A DNA stretch of 6,583 nucleotides from Deltaproteobacteria bacterium (GCA_013138705.1 WTCF01000078.1:1-6583); one strand, 5' to 3'. Shown: positions 1-5,898, numbered from the stretch's first letter. Notes: generated by a model not told the origin, from the letters alone. Program-made: numbers and translations.

Positions 1-9
1 GTGTAAATT

Positions 10-159
10 GTAACTTCTCAATAAGTCTTGGGTAACAGTCACTGGATTCCCGCCTTCGCGGGAATGACGATTGGGTGTAAGCGCCTGTCATCCCGGCGAA
101 AGCCGGAATCCATTGGATAGTCGCAAAATATGATTTGCCCGAATTTATTGAGAACTTAC
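10..159. repeat. MITE-like inverted repeat with paired internal hairpins
   Basis: The outer arms are GTAACTTCTCAATAA (10-24) and TTATTGAGAACTTAC (145-159), complementary at 14 of 15 positions. Inside, 43-69 (starting TGGATTCCCGCC) and 87-112 (ending GCCGGAATCCA) form a second inverted pair. Each of these is itself a small hairpin (CCCGC/GCGGG and CCGGC/GCCGG). The GTCATCCCGGCGAAAGCCGGAATCCA type of sequence is a widespread dispersed palindrome in proteobacterial genomes. There is no coding capacity and no clear target-site duplication. An 11-base part of the right end (TGAGAACTTAC, 149-159) recurs at 169-179, suggesting a second, partial end. Confidence 0.75.
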
Positions 160-168
160 CCGTAGACA

Positions 169-179
169 TGAGAACTTAC
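169..179. repeat. Direct repeat of element terminus
   Basis: TGAGAACTTAC at 169-179 exactly repeats 149-159, offset by 20 bases. It may be a leftover end of another copy of the neighbouring inverted-repeat element, or a short local duplication. Confidence 0.45.
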
Positions 180-277
180 TGATTTAACAGCATTTTTGAG
201 TGCACCCTTTCTTAAACATTTTTATTGTAACATCAGCCGGGGATACGTTTGCGGTGAAATATTGGAACTGATGCTTT

Positions 278-317
278 TTGACACTTCTTGACACCTGAGC
301 CTTCTGTAAAGTAATCT
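278..317 (+). promoter_or_regulatory. Possible sigma-70 promoter
   Basis: There are two TTGACA boxes in tandem (278-283 and 288-293). The second is followed after 18 bases by TAATCT (312-317), a weak -10 match. If used, transcription would start near 324, directly at the hairpin at 325-349. It would give either a long (about 260-base) ppiD leader or a separate small RNA. The -35 is perfect but the -10 is poor, so this is tentative. Confidence 0.25.
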
Positions 318-324
318 TTTGTTC

Positions 325-374
325 AAGCAGGTCACTTGATGGCCTGCTTTCCCGAATCGCTCGAAAAAGCGATT
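325..374 (+). other. Two adjacent stem-loops, possible structured leader or terminator
   Basis: Stem 1 pairs AAGCAGG (325-331) with CCTGCTT (343-349), extendable by a G-U and a C-G pair to nine pairs with a 7-base loop. Stem 2 pairs AATCGCT (355-361) with AGCGATT (368-374) across a CGAAAA loop and is followed by TTCTTATT. The T tract is interrupted, so this is not a textbook intrinsic terminator. It could end a gene lying to the left of the window, or belong to a structured 5' leader. I do not recognise a known riboswitch. Confidence 0.35.
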
Positions 375-433
375 TCTTATTACCTAATCCGGATAAGCCG
401 GAACCAAACAGGTTTGAAGATATAAAAATTGAT

Positions 434-465
434 CACGAAAGCACGAAAATACGAAAGCCTGAAAG
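434..465. repeat. Imperfect 8-bp tandem repeat (four units)
   Basis: Four consecutive octamers are visible: CACGAAAG, CACGAAAA, TACGAAAG, CCTGAAAG. The period matches that of the larger octamer array at 4700-4771, but the unit sequence differs. No function can be assigned. Confidence 0.6.
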
Positions 466-527
466 TTGTTTTATCTCGTGCTTGTGATTCAGAATTTTTT
501 GCCGGGAAAAACGCGAAAATAATTACT

Positions 528-565
528 GAGGTACTATTACCTCTTAGGTTTTTTCAGCAGAATCA
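528..565. repeat. Hairpin plus relic end of the ATGATTCCGCT repeat family
   Basis: GAGGTA (528-533) and TACCTC (538-543) form a perfect six-pair stem with a CTAT loop. The following GGTTTTTTCAGCAGAATCA (547-565) matches 18 of 19 bases of the right end of the complete element at 3349-3367. The left half of an element is not recognisable, so this is either a decayed or truncated copy. The stem followed by TTAGGTTTTTT also resembles a weak intrinsic terminator, immediately upstream of the ppiD ribosome binding site. Confidence 0.5.
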
Positions 566-584
566 GAAAGGAATTTGATAATCA

Positions 585-2471
585 ATGCTAAGCACAATTC
601 GAAATAGTACAGGCTCCTGGCTTATTAAATTTATACTCGGTATTATTGTAATAGTATTCGTTTTCTGGGGTGTAGGGAGTTTCCGTTCCCAGAGGCTTAA
701 TGTTCTGACCAAGGTGAATGGTGAAGATATCCTTATGGAATCCTATCGCCTTGCTCATGCCAACATGCTGGATAGCTACAAGCAGATGTTTGGCGGGCAG
801 ATCCCTGAAGGTTTTCTGGACCGGATAGATATCAAGCAGCAGGTTCTTAACGGTCTTATAAATGAGACACTGATCCGCCAGGCAGCCAGCGAAATGGGCA
901 TATTAGCCAGCGACATAGAGGTGCAGAACATCATCCTCAACATACCTGCATTTAAACACAATGGAGTCTTTGATCAGAGACTCTATGAAAGGTCTCTAAG
1001 AGGGGTTCGATTGACACCTGCTGTCTTTGAAGCACAGGTTAGACAGCGGATGCTCACGGATAAGTTAAAAGCCCTTCTGGGCTCCGGGCTTGCCGTGACT
1101 GAGGCAGAGGCACGGGACCACTATATTTTCGAAAACGAGGAGGTCAACCTTTCCTATGTATTAATTAATGCCTCAGAATGCGAAGCAGAAGTAAATGCTA
1201 CAAAACAAGACCTGACCTTCTGGTACGAATCACATAGTGAAAACTACATGACAGAACCTCAGCTAAAGCTACGTTACCTGGCCCTTAACGAGTCCGATAT
1301 TGACGATGCCAACGTGACGAATCTGGAGATAGAGGCCTACTACAAGGATCACAGGAATGAATATGAGGTCAATGAACGCAGGCGTGCGAGACACATATTG
1401 CTCAAGATATCCGAAGGCGCTGATGAAGATAGTGTAGAAAAAATCCAAAAAAAGGCGAAAAAGATTCGTGACCGAATCGAAAACGGCGAAGACTTCGCGA
1501 ATCTCGCCAAGGAAAATTCCGATGATGCCGGGAGTGCTGAGAATGGTGGAGAATTGGGCTTTTTTAGCAGAGGCATGATGATAAAACCCTTTGAAGAATC
1601 TGTATTCTCGATGAAGGAAGGGGAAGTGAGCAAGCCGGTTCTAACCCGTTTCGGCTGGCACATAATAGAGCTTGAGGAGATAGAGCCGGGCAGAGTAAAA
1701 CCCCTGGCCGAGGTAAAAAACTCTATCGCCACCAGGCTCAAAGACCAAAAAGCCAAAAATATGATATGGGATCGGGCCAATGAGGCCTATGACGAGATAA
1801 TTCAACTTGGAAGCCTCAGCGCCTATGCGGAGCAACATGAAATTGAGCTTAAAACCACTGAACTCTTCAGCCAGAAGAAACCACCTGCTGTAATAGGGGG
1901 CGATCCGGAACTACTGAAGACCTTGTTCGCCCTGAATTCCGGCGAGCTGAGTTCCTTGCTCCAGACACATCAGGGCATCCTCATAGCCGAAGTACTTGAT
2001 AAGAAGGCACCTTATCTGCCCTCTCTGGAAGAGGTCAAAGAGCAGGTAAAAAAAGATTATGTCCGGGAAAAGGCAAAAGAGCTGTGTCGCTTGAAGGCCC
2101 AAAAACTACTTGAAGCGGCAAAGAAACAAGGTCTTGAGGCTGCGGCCAAAGACAAGGGACTGAAAATCCAGCAGACAGGCCTTTTCAAACGGACAGACAA
2201 GACCGCCACAGGCAAGCTGCCCCCGGCCATCGCCCAGGCTGGACTCTCATTATACGAAGGGAAGGCCTGTCCTGATGAAGTGGCTGAAAGCGGAAACAGT
2301 TTTTACATCCTGGCCTTCAAGGAAAAGAAAGATGCAGATATTGTCGGCTTTCCGGCGCAAAAAGATGCCATCACCAAACGAATACTCGAGCAAAAGCAAC
2401 AGACCCTTTTTGAGGACTGGTTGAAACACCGACGGGAAAGGGCATCCATCAAGCAGGTTGCAAAAATATAG
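585..2471 (+). CDS. ppiD: PpiD-like periplasmic peptidyl-prolyl isomerase/chaperone (SurA N-terminal domain, parvulin domain)
   Basis: This is a membrane-anchored periplasmic folding factor that assists proteins leaving the Sec translocon. The predicted protein has 628 residues, close to E. coli PpiD (623). The start LSTIRNSTGSWLIK is followed by a single hydrophobic segment at about residues 13-33 (IKFILGIIVIVFVFWGVGSF), giving a type II signal anchor. A SurA/PpiD-type N-terminal chaperone region follows to about residue 170, including QQVLNGLINETLI and PAFKHNGVFD, both typical of the family. A parvulin (PPIC/rotamase) domain spans about 266-365: RARHILLKI, then GGELGFFSRG and FGWHIIELEEI. 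The C-terminal third is lysine- and glutamate-rich, as in other PpiDs. The ATG is set by the anchor sequence; AGAAAGGA lies 12 bases upstream. The TAG stop directly abuts a repeat element. It converges with the DUF166 gene and has no visible operon partner. Whether the parvulin domain is catalytically active cannot be judged; that of E. coli PpiD is reported to be largely inactive. Confidence 0.93.
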   Translation: MLSTIRNSTGSWLIKFILGIIVIVFVFWGVGSFRSQRLNVLTKVNGEDILMESYRLAHANMLDSYKQMFGGQIPEGFLDRIDIKQQVLNGLINETLIRQAASEMGILASDIEVQNIILNIPAFKHNGVFDQRLYERSLRGVRLTPAVFEAQVRQRMLTDKLKALLGSGLAVTEAEARDHYIFENEEVNLSYVLINASECEAEVNATKQDLTFWYESHSENYMTEPQLKLRYLALNESDIDDANVTNLEIEAYYKDHRNEYEVNERRRARHILLKISEGADEDSVEKIQKKAKKIRDRIENGEDFANLAKENSDDAGSAENGGELGFFSRGMMIKPFEESVFSMKEGEVSKPVLTRFGWHIIELEEIEPGRVKPLAEVKNSIATRLKDQKAKNMIWDRANEAYDEIIQLGSLSAYAEQHEIELKTTELFSQKKPPAVIGGDPELLKTLFALNSGELSSLLQTHQGILIAEVLDKKAPYLPSLEEVKEQVKKDYVREKAKELCRLKAQKLLEAAKKQGLEAAAKDKGLKIQQTGLFKRTDKTATGKLPPAIAQAGLSLYEGKACPDEVAESGNSFYILAFKEKKDADIVGFPAQKDAITKRILEQKQQTLFEDWLKHRRERASIKQVAKI

Positions 2472-2559
2472 ATGATTCCGCTGAAAACACCCCATCTGCT
2501 GCGCACAATTCAACATTGCCTATAAAGGGATGCATCCGGAGCATTTTGAGCGGAATCAT
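2472..2559. repeat. 88-bp MITE-like inverted-repeat element, copy 1
   Basis: Perfect 11-bp terminal inverted repeats bound the element: ATGATTCCGCT (2472-2482) and AGCGGAATCAT (2549-2559). Read on the minus strand, its ends align with the complete copy at 3241-3367 (ATGATTCCGCTCAAAA..., and ...CAGATGGGGTGTTTTCAGCGGAATCAT compared with ...CAGATTGGGTTTTTTCAGCGGAATCA). The centre is shorter and differs in sequence. It begins on the base after the ppiD TAG and fills most of the gap between two convergent genes, where its fold could act as a bidirectional terminator. No target duplication is apparent. Confidence 0.75.
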
Positions 2560-2582
2560 ATTTCAGGACTTTTACAAGCGGC

Positions 2583-3215
2583 TCACATGGAAAGGGCCTT
2601 TTTCAGGGCGGCCATATGCACCTTACCCGCAAAGTGCAGGGGACTCTTGCCTGACACAGGATCAAAGGCCGATGGATCGGCCTTGCAGAGATACTGGATC
2701 TCTCTTCCAATGGTACTTAGTGCTTCATTCACAGGCACTTCAATCATCCTGGGAATGACCTGCCAGGTAGCACCGCACGAAGCCCCGCGTTTTACATGAA
2801 GCTCTGTGATGCGGCGGTCTTTTACCTCGACATCATACTCAGGCAGGCCGAACTGCTCTCCATAGGCACCAAGACTCTTCCTGCGCCCAAGGCCGCAGCA
2901 CGTAAAAGGGCAGATGGCTCCTGGTATGTTCTGCCCTGATGCTATTACCGGCATTCCCTTGATTTTACAGATCTTAACAAGATGCTCAGACAGGTCCGGG
3001 TGTCTGAGAAAATTGAGGATCAGGTCGCCTTCAAAATCGTCAGGGATAAACTCTTCAGGCTCGTCAATGATCTCCGGCATGGCCGGCGGAATATTGTAGA
3101 TCCGTTCTATTGTGATGTTCCGGCCATAGACCTCTATTCCAGCCACTTTATATTTCCCTGAGCCTGCCTCCTCGAAAATTACCAGTCTGAAAGGACAGGA
3201 ATTTCTTTCAACCAT
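2583..3215 (-). CDS. dfsP: DUF166 family protein (cysteine form of DfsP-like protein)
   Basis: A 210-residue, cysteine-containing protein of the DUF166 family, of unknown biochemical role. The core is recognisable: FEEAGSGKYKVAGIEVYG near the N terminus, FEGDLILNFLRHPDLSEHL (about 62-79), PVIASGQNIPGAICPFTCCGLG (about 89-110), then FGLPEYDVEVKDRRITELHVKRGASCGATWQV (about 122-153). From memory, a (seleno)protein subgroup of DUF166 named DfsP exists in Desulfobacterota. Here all candidate redox positions are cysteines (C102, C106, C107, C147, C177) and there is no in-frame TGA. The clustered cysteines suggest thiol redox chemistry or metal binding, which is inference. The start is uncertain: MVERN at 3215 has only a poor Shine-Dalgarno. 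An alternative ATG at 3242 (MLQGF...) lies in the end of the repeat, with AGCGGA just upstream. The frame stays open further upstream to 3377 only because it reads through the repeat. It lies downstream of the dehydrogenase on the same strand. Confidence 0.68.
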   Translation of the reverse strand: MVERNSCPFRLVIFEEAGSGKYKVAGIEVYGRNITIERIYNIPPAMPEIIDEPEEFIPDDFEGDLILNFLRHPDLSEHLVKICKIKGMPVIASGQNIPGAICPFTCCGLGRRKSLGAYGEQFGLPEYDVEVKDRRITELHVKRGASCGATWQVIPRMIEVPVNEALSTIGREIQYLCKADPSAFDPVSGKSPLHFAGKVHMAALKKALSM

Positions 3216-3240
3216 GATTACACCGCAAAAGCCCTGAAGC

Positions 3241-3367
3241 ATGATTCCGCTCAAAAAGCCCGAGATGCAAGACGCGAAATTTTCCAGGCATGAGACGTAC
3301 TTATCGTACGTCGCAGTGACTGGAAAATTGAAGCAACGCCGCAGATTGGGTTTTTTCAGCGGAATCA
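3241..3367. repeat. 127-bp MITE-like inverted-repeat element, copy 2 (complete)
   Basis: The ends are ATGATTCCGCT (3241-3251) and AGCGGAATCA (3358-3367). Inner arms include AAATTTTCCAG near 3277 paired with CTGGAAAATT near 3320. The central hairpin is a perfect palindrome: GACGTAC (3294-3300) and GTACGTC (3306-3312) around TTATC. The structure is a long, nearly self-complementary stem without a transposase, typical of a MITE or large palindromic repeat. Its last three bases are the TGA stop codon of the upstream dehydrogenase (read on the minus strand). Its other end overlaps the alternative DUF166 start codon at 3240-3242. Confidence 0.85.
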
Positions 3368-4537
3368 ACTCTGGCAATAGGCCAAAACAGCCTCAATATT
3401 TTCAACTGAATAGGTGCTGGATATCCCCCATATCTCTGCCTGAAGCATGGCATTTTCTGCCAGTCTTTCATGGTCCTCAGTCCTTATTCCGATATCAGAA
3501 AGACTCTTTGGACAACCAATACTATCAAACCATGATCTTAGGGCATCTATACCGGCTTCTGCTTTCTCTGAAAGACCTTTTCCGGATATGCCCCAAATAC
3601 GCTCTCCAAATTGGGCCGGCTTATTCGGATGATCCTGGGCCCACCAGGTTATCCAGCCAGGCAAAAGGGCTGCAAGCCCTGCTCCATGGGCCACAGAAAA
3701 CAGTACGCTGACCGCATGCTCTATCAGGTGTACCGGAAAATGATGGTCGCCTACCCCGGCCTTGGTCAAGCCGCAGAGGGCAAGGGATGACGCCCACATC
3801 ATAGTAGCCCTGGCCTCATAATCCTCAGGGGTCTTGATACAGGTCTCAGTAGCATCCATAATGGTCCTGATAAGCCCTTCGGCCATCCGATCCTGCAGTG
3901 GAGTGTTCGGGTCCGGGCCATTGAAATATGGCTCAAGGAGGTGGCATACGGCGTCCACGCCCCCATAGGCCGTATAGTCCGCAGGTACTGTGTAAGTAGT
4001 TGTTGGATCAAGAATGGAGACCTTTGGGTACAGGTGAGGGGAACCTGCAGCTAACTTGTGTTTGCTCTTTTCATCTGTAAGAACCATAAACCCGTTCATT
4101 TCAGAACCGGAAGCCGCCAAGGTTGGAACGGTAACCACAGGAAGGGCCTTTTCAATAATCCTCTCCCTTGTAAAAAAGTCCCACACATCTCCTTGTTCCA
4201 TAACCGTCCCTGCGGCAACCGCCTTTGCAGAGTCCATGACACTCCCACCGCCAAGGGCAAGGACAGCCTGAATCCCATGGTCCCTTGCCATCCTGATGCC
4301 GTCACGGGTCCTTGAGAGCAGAGGATTAGACTGAACTCCATCGAGATCCACAACAGTAATCCCTTCTTCCTCCAGCCAGCCCCTGATTTTTTGATAAAGG
4401 CCACTCTTTTTCAGACTTCCCTTACCAGTTACCAGCAAGATATTGCTTCCGAGCGGCCTCACCACCTTGCCTACTTTAGAGACTTCACCTTTTCCAAAGA
4501 CTATGGAGGTGGAATTCTGATATTCAAAATTATCCAT
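3365..4537 (-). CDS. Iron-type (group III) alcohol dehydrogenase, YqhD/BdhA butanol dehydrogenase-like
   Basis: This cytoplasmic NAD(P)H-dependent oxidoreductase interconverts alcohols and aldehydes. The predicted protein has 390 residues, against 387 in E. coli YqhD. It opens with DNFEYQNSTSIVFGKG, the usual start of the family. The dinucleotide-binding region shows TGKGSLKKSGLYQKI (37-51) and GGGSVMDSAKAVAA (96-109). LPVVTVPTLAASGSEMN (132-148) and KLAAGSPHLYPKVSILDP (161-178) are typical of the BdhA/YqhD branch. The expected metal ligands are all present: D195 and H199 in GGVDAVCH, then H270 and H284, spaced 14 apart as in YqhD. The enzyme therefore looks intact. The bound metal (iron or zinc), the cofactor preference and the substrate cannot be read from the sequence. 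The ATG is supported by GAAGG nine bases upstream. The C terminus ends AVLAYCQS, with the stop codon supplied by the end of the repeat element. The DUF166 gene follows on the same strand. Confidence 0.93.
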   Translation of the reverse strand: MDNFEYQNSTSIVFGKGEVSKVGKVVRPLGSNILLVTGKGSLKKSGLYQKIRGWLEEEGITVVDLDGVQSNPLLSRTRDGIRMARDHGIQAVLALGGGSVMDSAKAVAAGTVMEQGDVWDFFTRERIIEKALPVVTVPTLAASGSEMNGFMVLTDEKSKHKLAAGSPHLYPKVSILDPTTTYTVPADYTAYGGVDAVCHLLEPYFNGPDPNTPLQDRMAEGLIRTIMDATETCIKTPEDYEARATMMWASSLALCGLTKAGVGDHHFPVHLIEHAVSVLFSVAHGAGLAALLPGWITWWAQDHPNKPAQFGERIWGISGKGLSEKAEAGIDALRSWFDSIGCPKSLSDIGIRTEDHERLAENAMLQAEIWGISSTYSVENIEAVLAYCQS

Positions 4538-4565
4538 GTCCTCTTACCTTCAATTTCCACGCCAT

Positions 4566-4571
4566 ATTATA
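4566..4571 (-). promoter_or_regulatory. Candidate -10 box for the alcohol dehydrogenase
   Basis: A perfect TATAAT on the minus strand lies about 30 bases before the dehydrogenase ATG, giving a leader of roughly 20 bases that includes the GAAGG ribosome binding site. No good -35 box is seen at 16-18 bases; TTGACG lies only 11 bases upstream. It may need an activator. Confidence 0.35.
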
Positions 4572-4699
4572 CATACAGAGATCGTCAAATAGTTGAGTCG
4601 TTGAGTCGGGAAATAAGCATGTTAAATCAGTATATTAGACCTTCAACTACATCAAGTGTCCAATTTTTGTGCAAACGATATAAATTTAAACAATAATAA

Positions 4700-4771
4700 C
4701 CACTTAACTAATCAGCTAATCAACTAATCAGCTAATCAACTAATCAACTACTTAACCATTTAACCACTTAA
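4700..4771. repeat. 8-bp tandem repeat array, nine units
   Basis: Nine consecutive octamers run without gaps: CCACTTAA, CTAATCAG, CTAATCAA, CTAATCAG, CTAATCAA, CTAATCAA, CTACTTAA, CCATTTAA, CCACTTAA. The inner five are of the CTAATCA(A/G) type, while the outer units drift symmetrically to CCACTTAA. Translation in any frame gives no plausible protein, and the period of 8 is not a codon multiple. The array lies between the 3' end of the SYLF gene and the upstream region of the dehydrogenase. Related period-8 sequence (AGTTGAGTCGTTGAGTC) occurs at about 4591-4607. Confidence 0.85.
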
Positions 4772-4791
4772 CGAGGTCTGACATAACGAGC

Positions 4792-5520
4792 CTACTGACA
4801 ATTTTTGTCAAGGAATTCAAGAAACCTTCGGCCTTGCTCCGGAACAGAAACCGTCTTCTGAGACAATATCTCTCCAGGAGTCAGGATCCGTCCGTAAAGG
4901 GCCTCGTCGGTCTTGTAATCATGATGCAAATATGCTCCCTCAAGGGATAGACCTGCAAAAAAGCCCTTGCTCCTGGAGTAAGAATACACCGCAGCTTTGA
5001 GAGTCGCGTCAGTACTGGCCTTTAAGTTTCTACCAACAGGACCGGCGGCTACTGAAATATCTCCACCCAGTGTGAGGTTGTTTTTGAAAAAGGCGTTTAC
5101 CCCCCTTTGATTCATTATCACCAGGATCAGGTCTGTGGCCTGAACTCCGATCTGCCAGCCAAAACTCCCGCTTCCAATTTGTAAAAAGGCCGGACCGCGC
5201 CATTTCCCTGTCTTGGAATCTCTGGTAACCATCAGGCCCTTTCCATAACTGGCCCCGACAATAAATCCTCCTTTGTAGACAGAGGGAAATATTGCAAGCC
5301 CTTCACATCTTGCCAGGAGCTCATCAGGGATACCTCCATCTGGCGCATTCTTGATCTCTTTCATCACAATCATAGAATTTTTAATGATTTTCTCAGGTTC
5401 TGCCGCCTCTGCAGCCGATCCATAAGGATATGCAACAAAAACCGTGAATACGCTGAACCACATGGTCCAGGACAGGAATTTCAAAAAAAACCGGTAAATA
5501 AAACAAAATTTAGCTTTCAT
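4792..5520 (-). CDS. Exported SYLF (Ysc84-type) lipid-binding domain protein
   Basis: A 242-residue protein of the SYLF/DUF500 family, known for phosphoinositide or lipid binding in eukaryotes (Ysc84, SH3YL1). Bacterial members are usually exported and of unclear role. The N terminus looks like a Sec signal peptide: a long positive n-region (KAKFCFIYRFFLK), a hydrophobic core at about 15-32, and a probable cleavage site in SAAEAAEP (35-42). No lipobox is present. The mature part carries the family signature: RCEGLAIFPSVYKGGFIVGASYGKG (71-95), FLQIGSGSFGWQIGVQATDLILVIMN (112-137), LTLGGDISVAAGPVGR (149-164) and YSRSKGFFAGLSLEGAYL (181-198). The length fits a single-domain member with nothing fused. 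The ATG is supported by AAGGAG six bases upstream and by a good promoter at 5561-5589. It is divergent from the SPFH gene. It is likely periplasmic and acts at a membrane surface, which is inference. Confidence 0.92.
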   Translation of the reverse strand: MKAKFCFIYRFFLKFLSWTMWFSVFTVFVAYPYGSAAEAAEPEKIIKNSMIVMKEIKNAPDGGIPDELLARCEGLAIFPSVYKGGFIVGASYGKGLMVTRDSKTGKWRGPAFLQIGSGSFGWQIGVQATDLILVIMNQRGVNAFFKNNLTLGGDISVAAGPVGRNLKASTDATLKAAVYSYSRSKGFFAGLSLEGAYLHHDYKTDEALYGRILTPGEILSQKTVSVPEQGRRFLEFLDKNCQ

Positions 5521-5560
5521 GATTTGCTCCTTTTCGGGTAATTATTTTTTGCTCATAATC

Positions 5561-5589
5561 TTTATACGCTTTTCTGTATTTTGTCTCAA
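5561..5589 (-). promoter_or_regulatory. Sigma-70-type promoter of the SYLF gene
   Basis: On the minus strand, -35 TTGAGA (5589-5584) and -10 TATAAA (5566-5561) are separated by exactly 17 bases; each box matches five of six consensus bases. Transcription would start near 5554, leaving a leader of about 33 bases that contains AAGGAG at 5532-5527. Confidence 0.65.
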
Positions 5590-5613
5590 GATGAACTGTG
5601 TTCTATCCGTAAA

Positions 5614-5802
5614 GAAAATAGGTAAGCGTTCACAGGGCACCGCATCTGCTTTGTTGTCGGGCACTTGAAGTACAGGGAGTACGTCTGTGTACCCTCCGCC
5701 TCGCATCTGCAGCACCCTGTAAACGCTTACAGTTCGGTGAGTTGCGGTAAAACGGGCGTTGTAATCCCGTGAACGGTTACGAAAATAGGTATGTGTTCAC
5801 GG
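5614..5802. repeat. Cluster of GTAAGCGTTCAC-type inverted repeats (one full element plus partial ends)
   Basis: A complete 109-bp element lies at 5622-5730, bounded by GTAAGCGTTCACAGGG (5622-5637) and CCCTGTAAACGCTTAC (5715-5730), complementary at 15 of 16 positions. It has no coding content. Beyond it lie a further right-type end, CCGTGAACGGTTAC (5767-5780), and a further left-type end, GTATGTGTTCACGG (5789-5802). The 20-base segment GAAAATAGGTAAGCGTTCAC (5614-5633) recurs with two changes at 5781-5800. The pattern suggests two or three nested or adjacent copies, some decayed. They lie in the spacer between the divergent SYLF and SPFH genes. Confidence 0.75.
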
Positions 5803-5806
5803 AATA

Positions 5807-5828
5807 TTGGAGTACTCCAGTACTCCAA
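5807..5828. promoter_or_regulatory. Perfect 22-bp palindrome, possible operator
   Basis: TTGGAGTACT and AGTACTCCAA flank a CC centre, giving ten perfect pairs. It lies 71-92 bases upstream of the SPFH start codon. It could be a dimeric repressor or activator site, or simply the tip of a decayed repeat copy whose end is at 5789-5802. No good -35/-10 pair for the SPFH gene is seen around it. Confidence 0.4.
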
Positions 5829-5898
5829 CACTGCTGCATCAGGCAAGACCGGGTGATTGTTCAGTCTTTTGGAATTGATTCTAACATGGAGGATCCCA

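Larger units (their letters stand above)
1..584. other. Gene-free region upstream of ppiD
   Basis: I see no coding region with a plausible start, ribosome binding site and protein-like composition here. The stretch is filled by a MITE-like double hairpin (10-159), a TTGACA-containing promoter candidate (278-317), two adjacent hairpins (325-349 and 355-374), an imperfect octamer tandem repeat (434-465) and a hairpin plus repeat-end relic just before ppiD (528-565). A close-range ppiD promoter is not evident. The ppiD Shine-Dalgarno is probably AGAAAGGA at 565-572, 12 bases before the ATG, which is slightly long. Confidence 0.6.

Noticed and set aside
2516..2799. Plus-strand open frames of 80 and 89 codons
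   Set aside because: They lie antisense to the DUF166 gene and the repeat, without a ribosome binding site or protein-like composition.
3216..3377. N-terminal extension of the DUF166 protein beginning MPELIPLKKPNLRRC
   Set aside because: It is a translation of the inverted-repeat element and of the dehydrogenase 3' end. It has no resemblance to the family N terminus and overlaps the upstream stop.
3241..3711. Plus-strand open frame of 156 codons
   Set aside because: It starts in the repeat element and runs antisense through the dehydrogenase 3' end; the dehydrogenase frame is clearly the coding one.
4649..4672. CATCAAGTGTCCAATTTTTGTGC as an insertion-sequence end
   Set aside because: There is no matching inverted partner, target duplication or transposase in the window.
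4391..4696. Plus-strand open frame of 101 codons covering the dehydrogenase start and upstream region
   Set aside because: It is half antisense to the dehydrogenase and half low-complexity spacer, with no recognisable domain or ribosome binding site.
4700..4771. CRISPR-like array
   Set aside because: The units are contiguous 8-bp repeats without spacers; there are no cas genes in the window.
4796..4810. Hairpin TGACAA/TTGTCA as a terminator of the SYLF gene
   Set aside because: It lies within the last codons and stem strength is low; no T tract follows on the minus strand.
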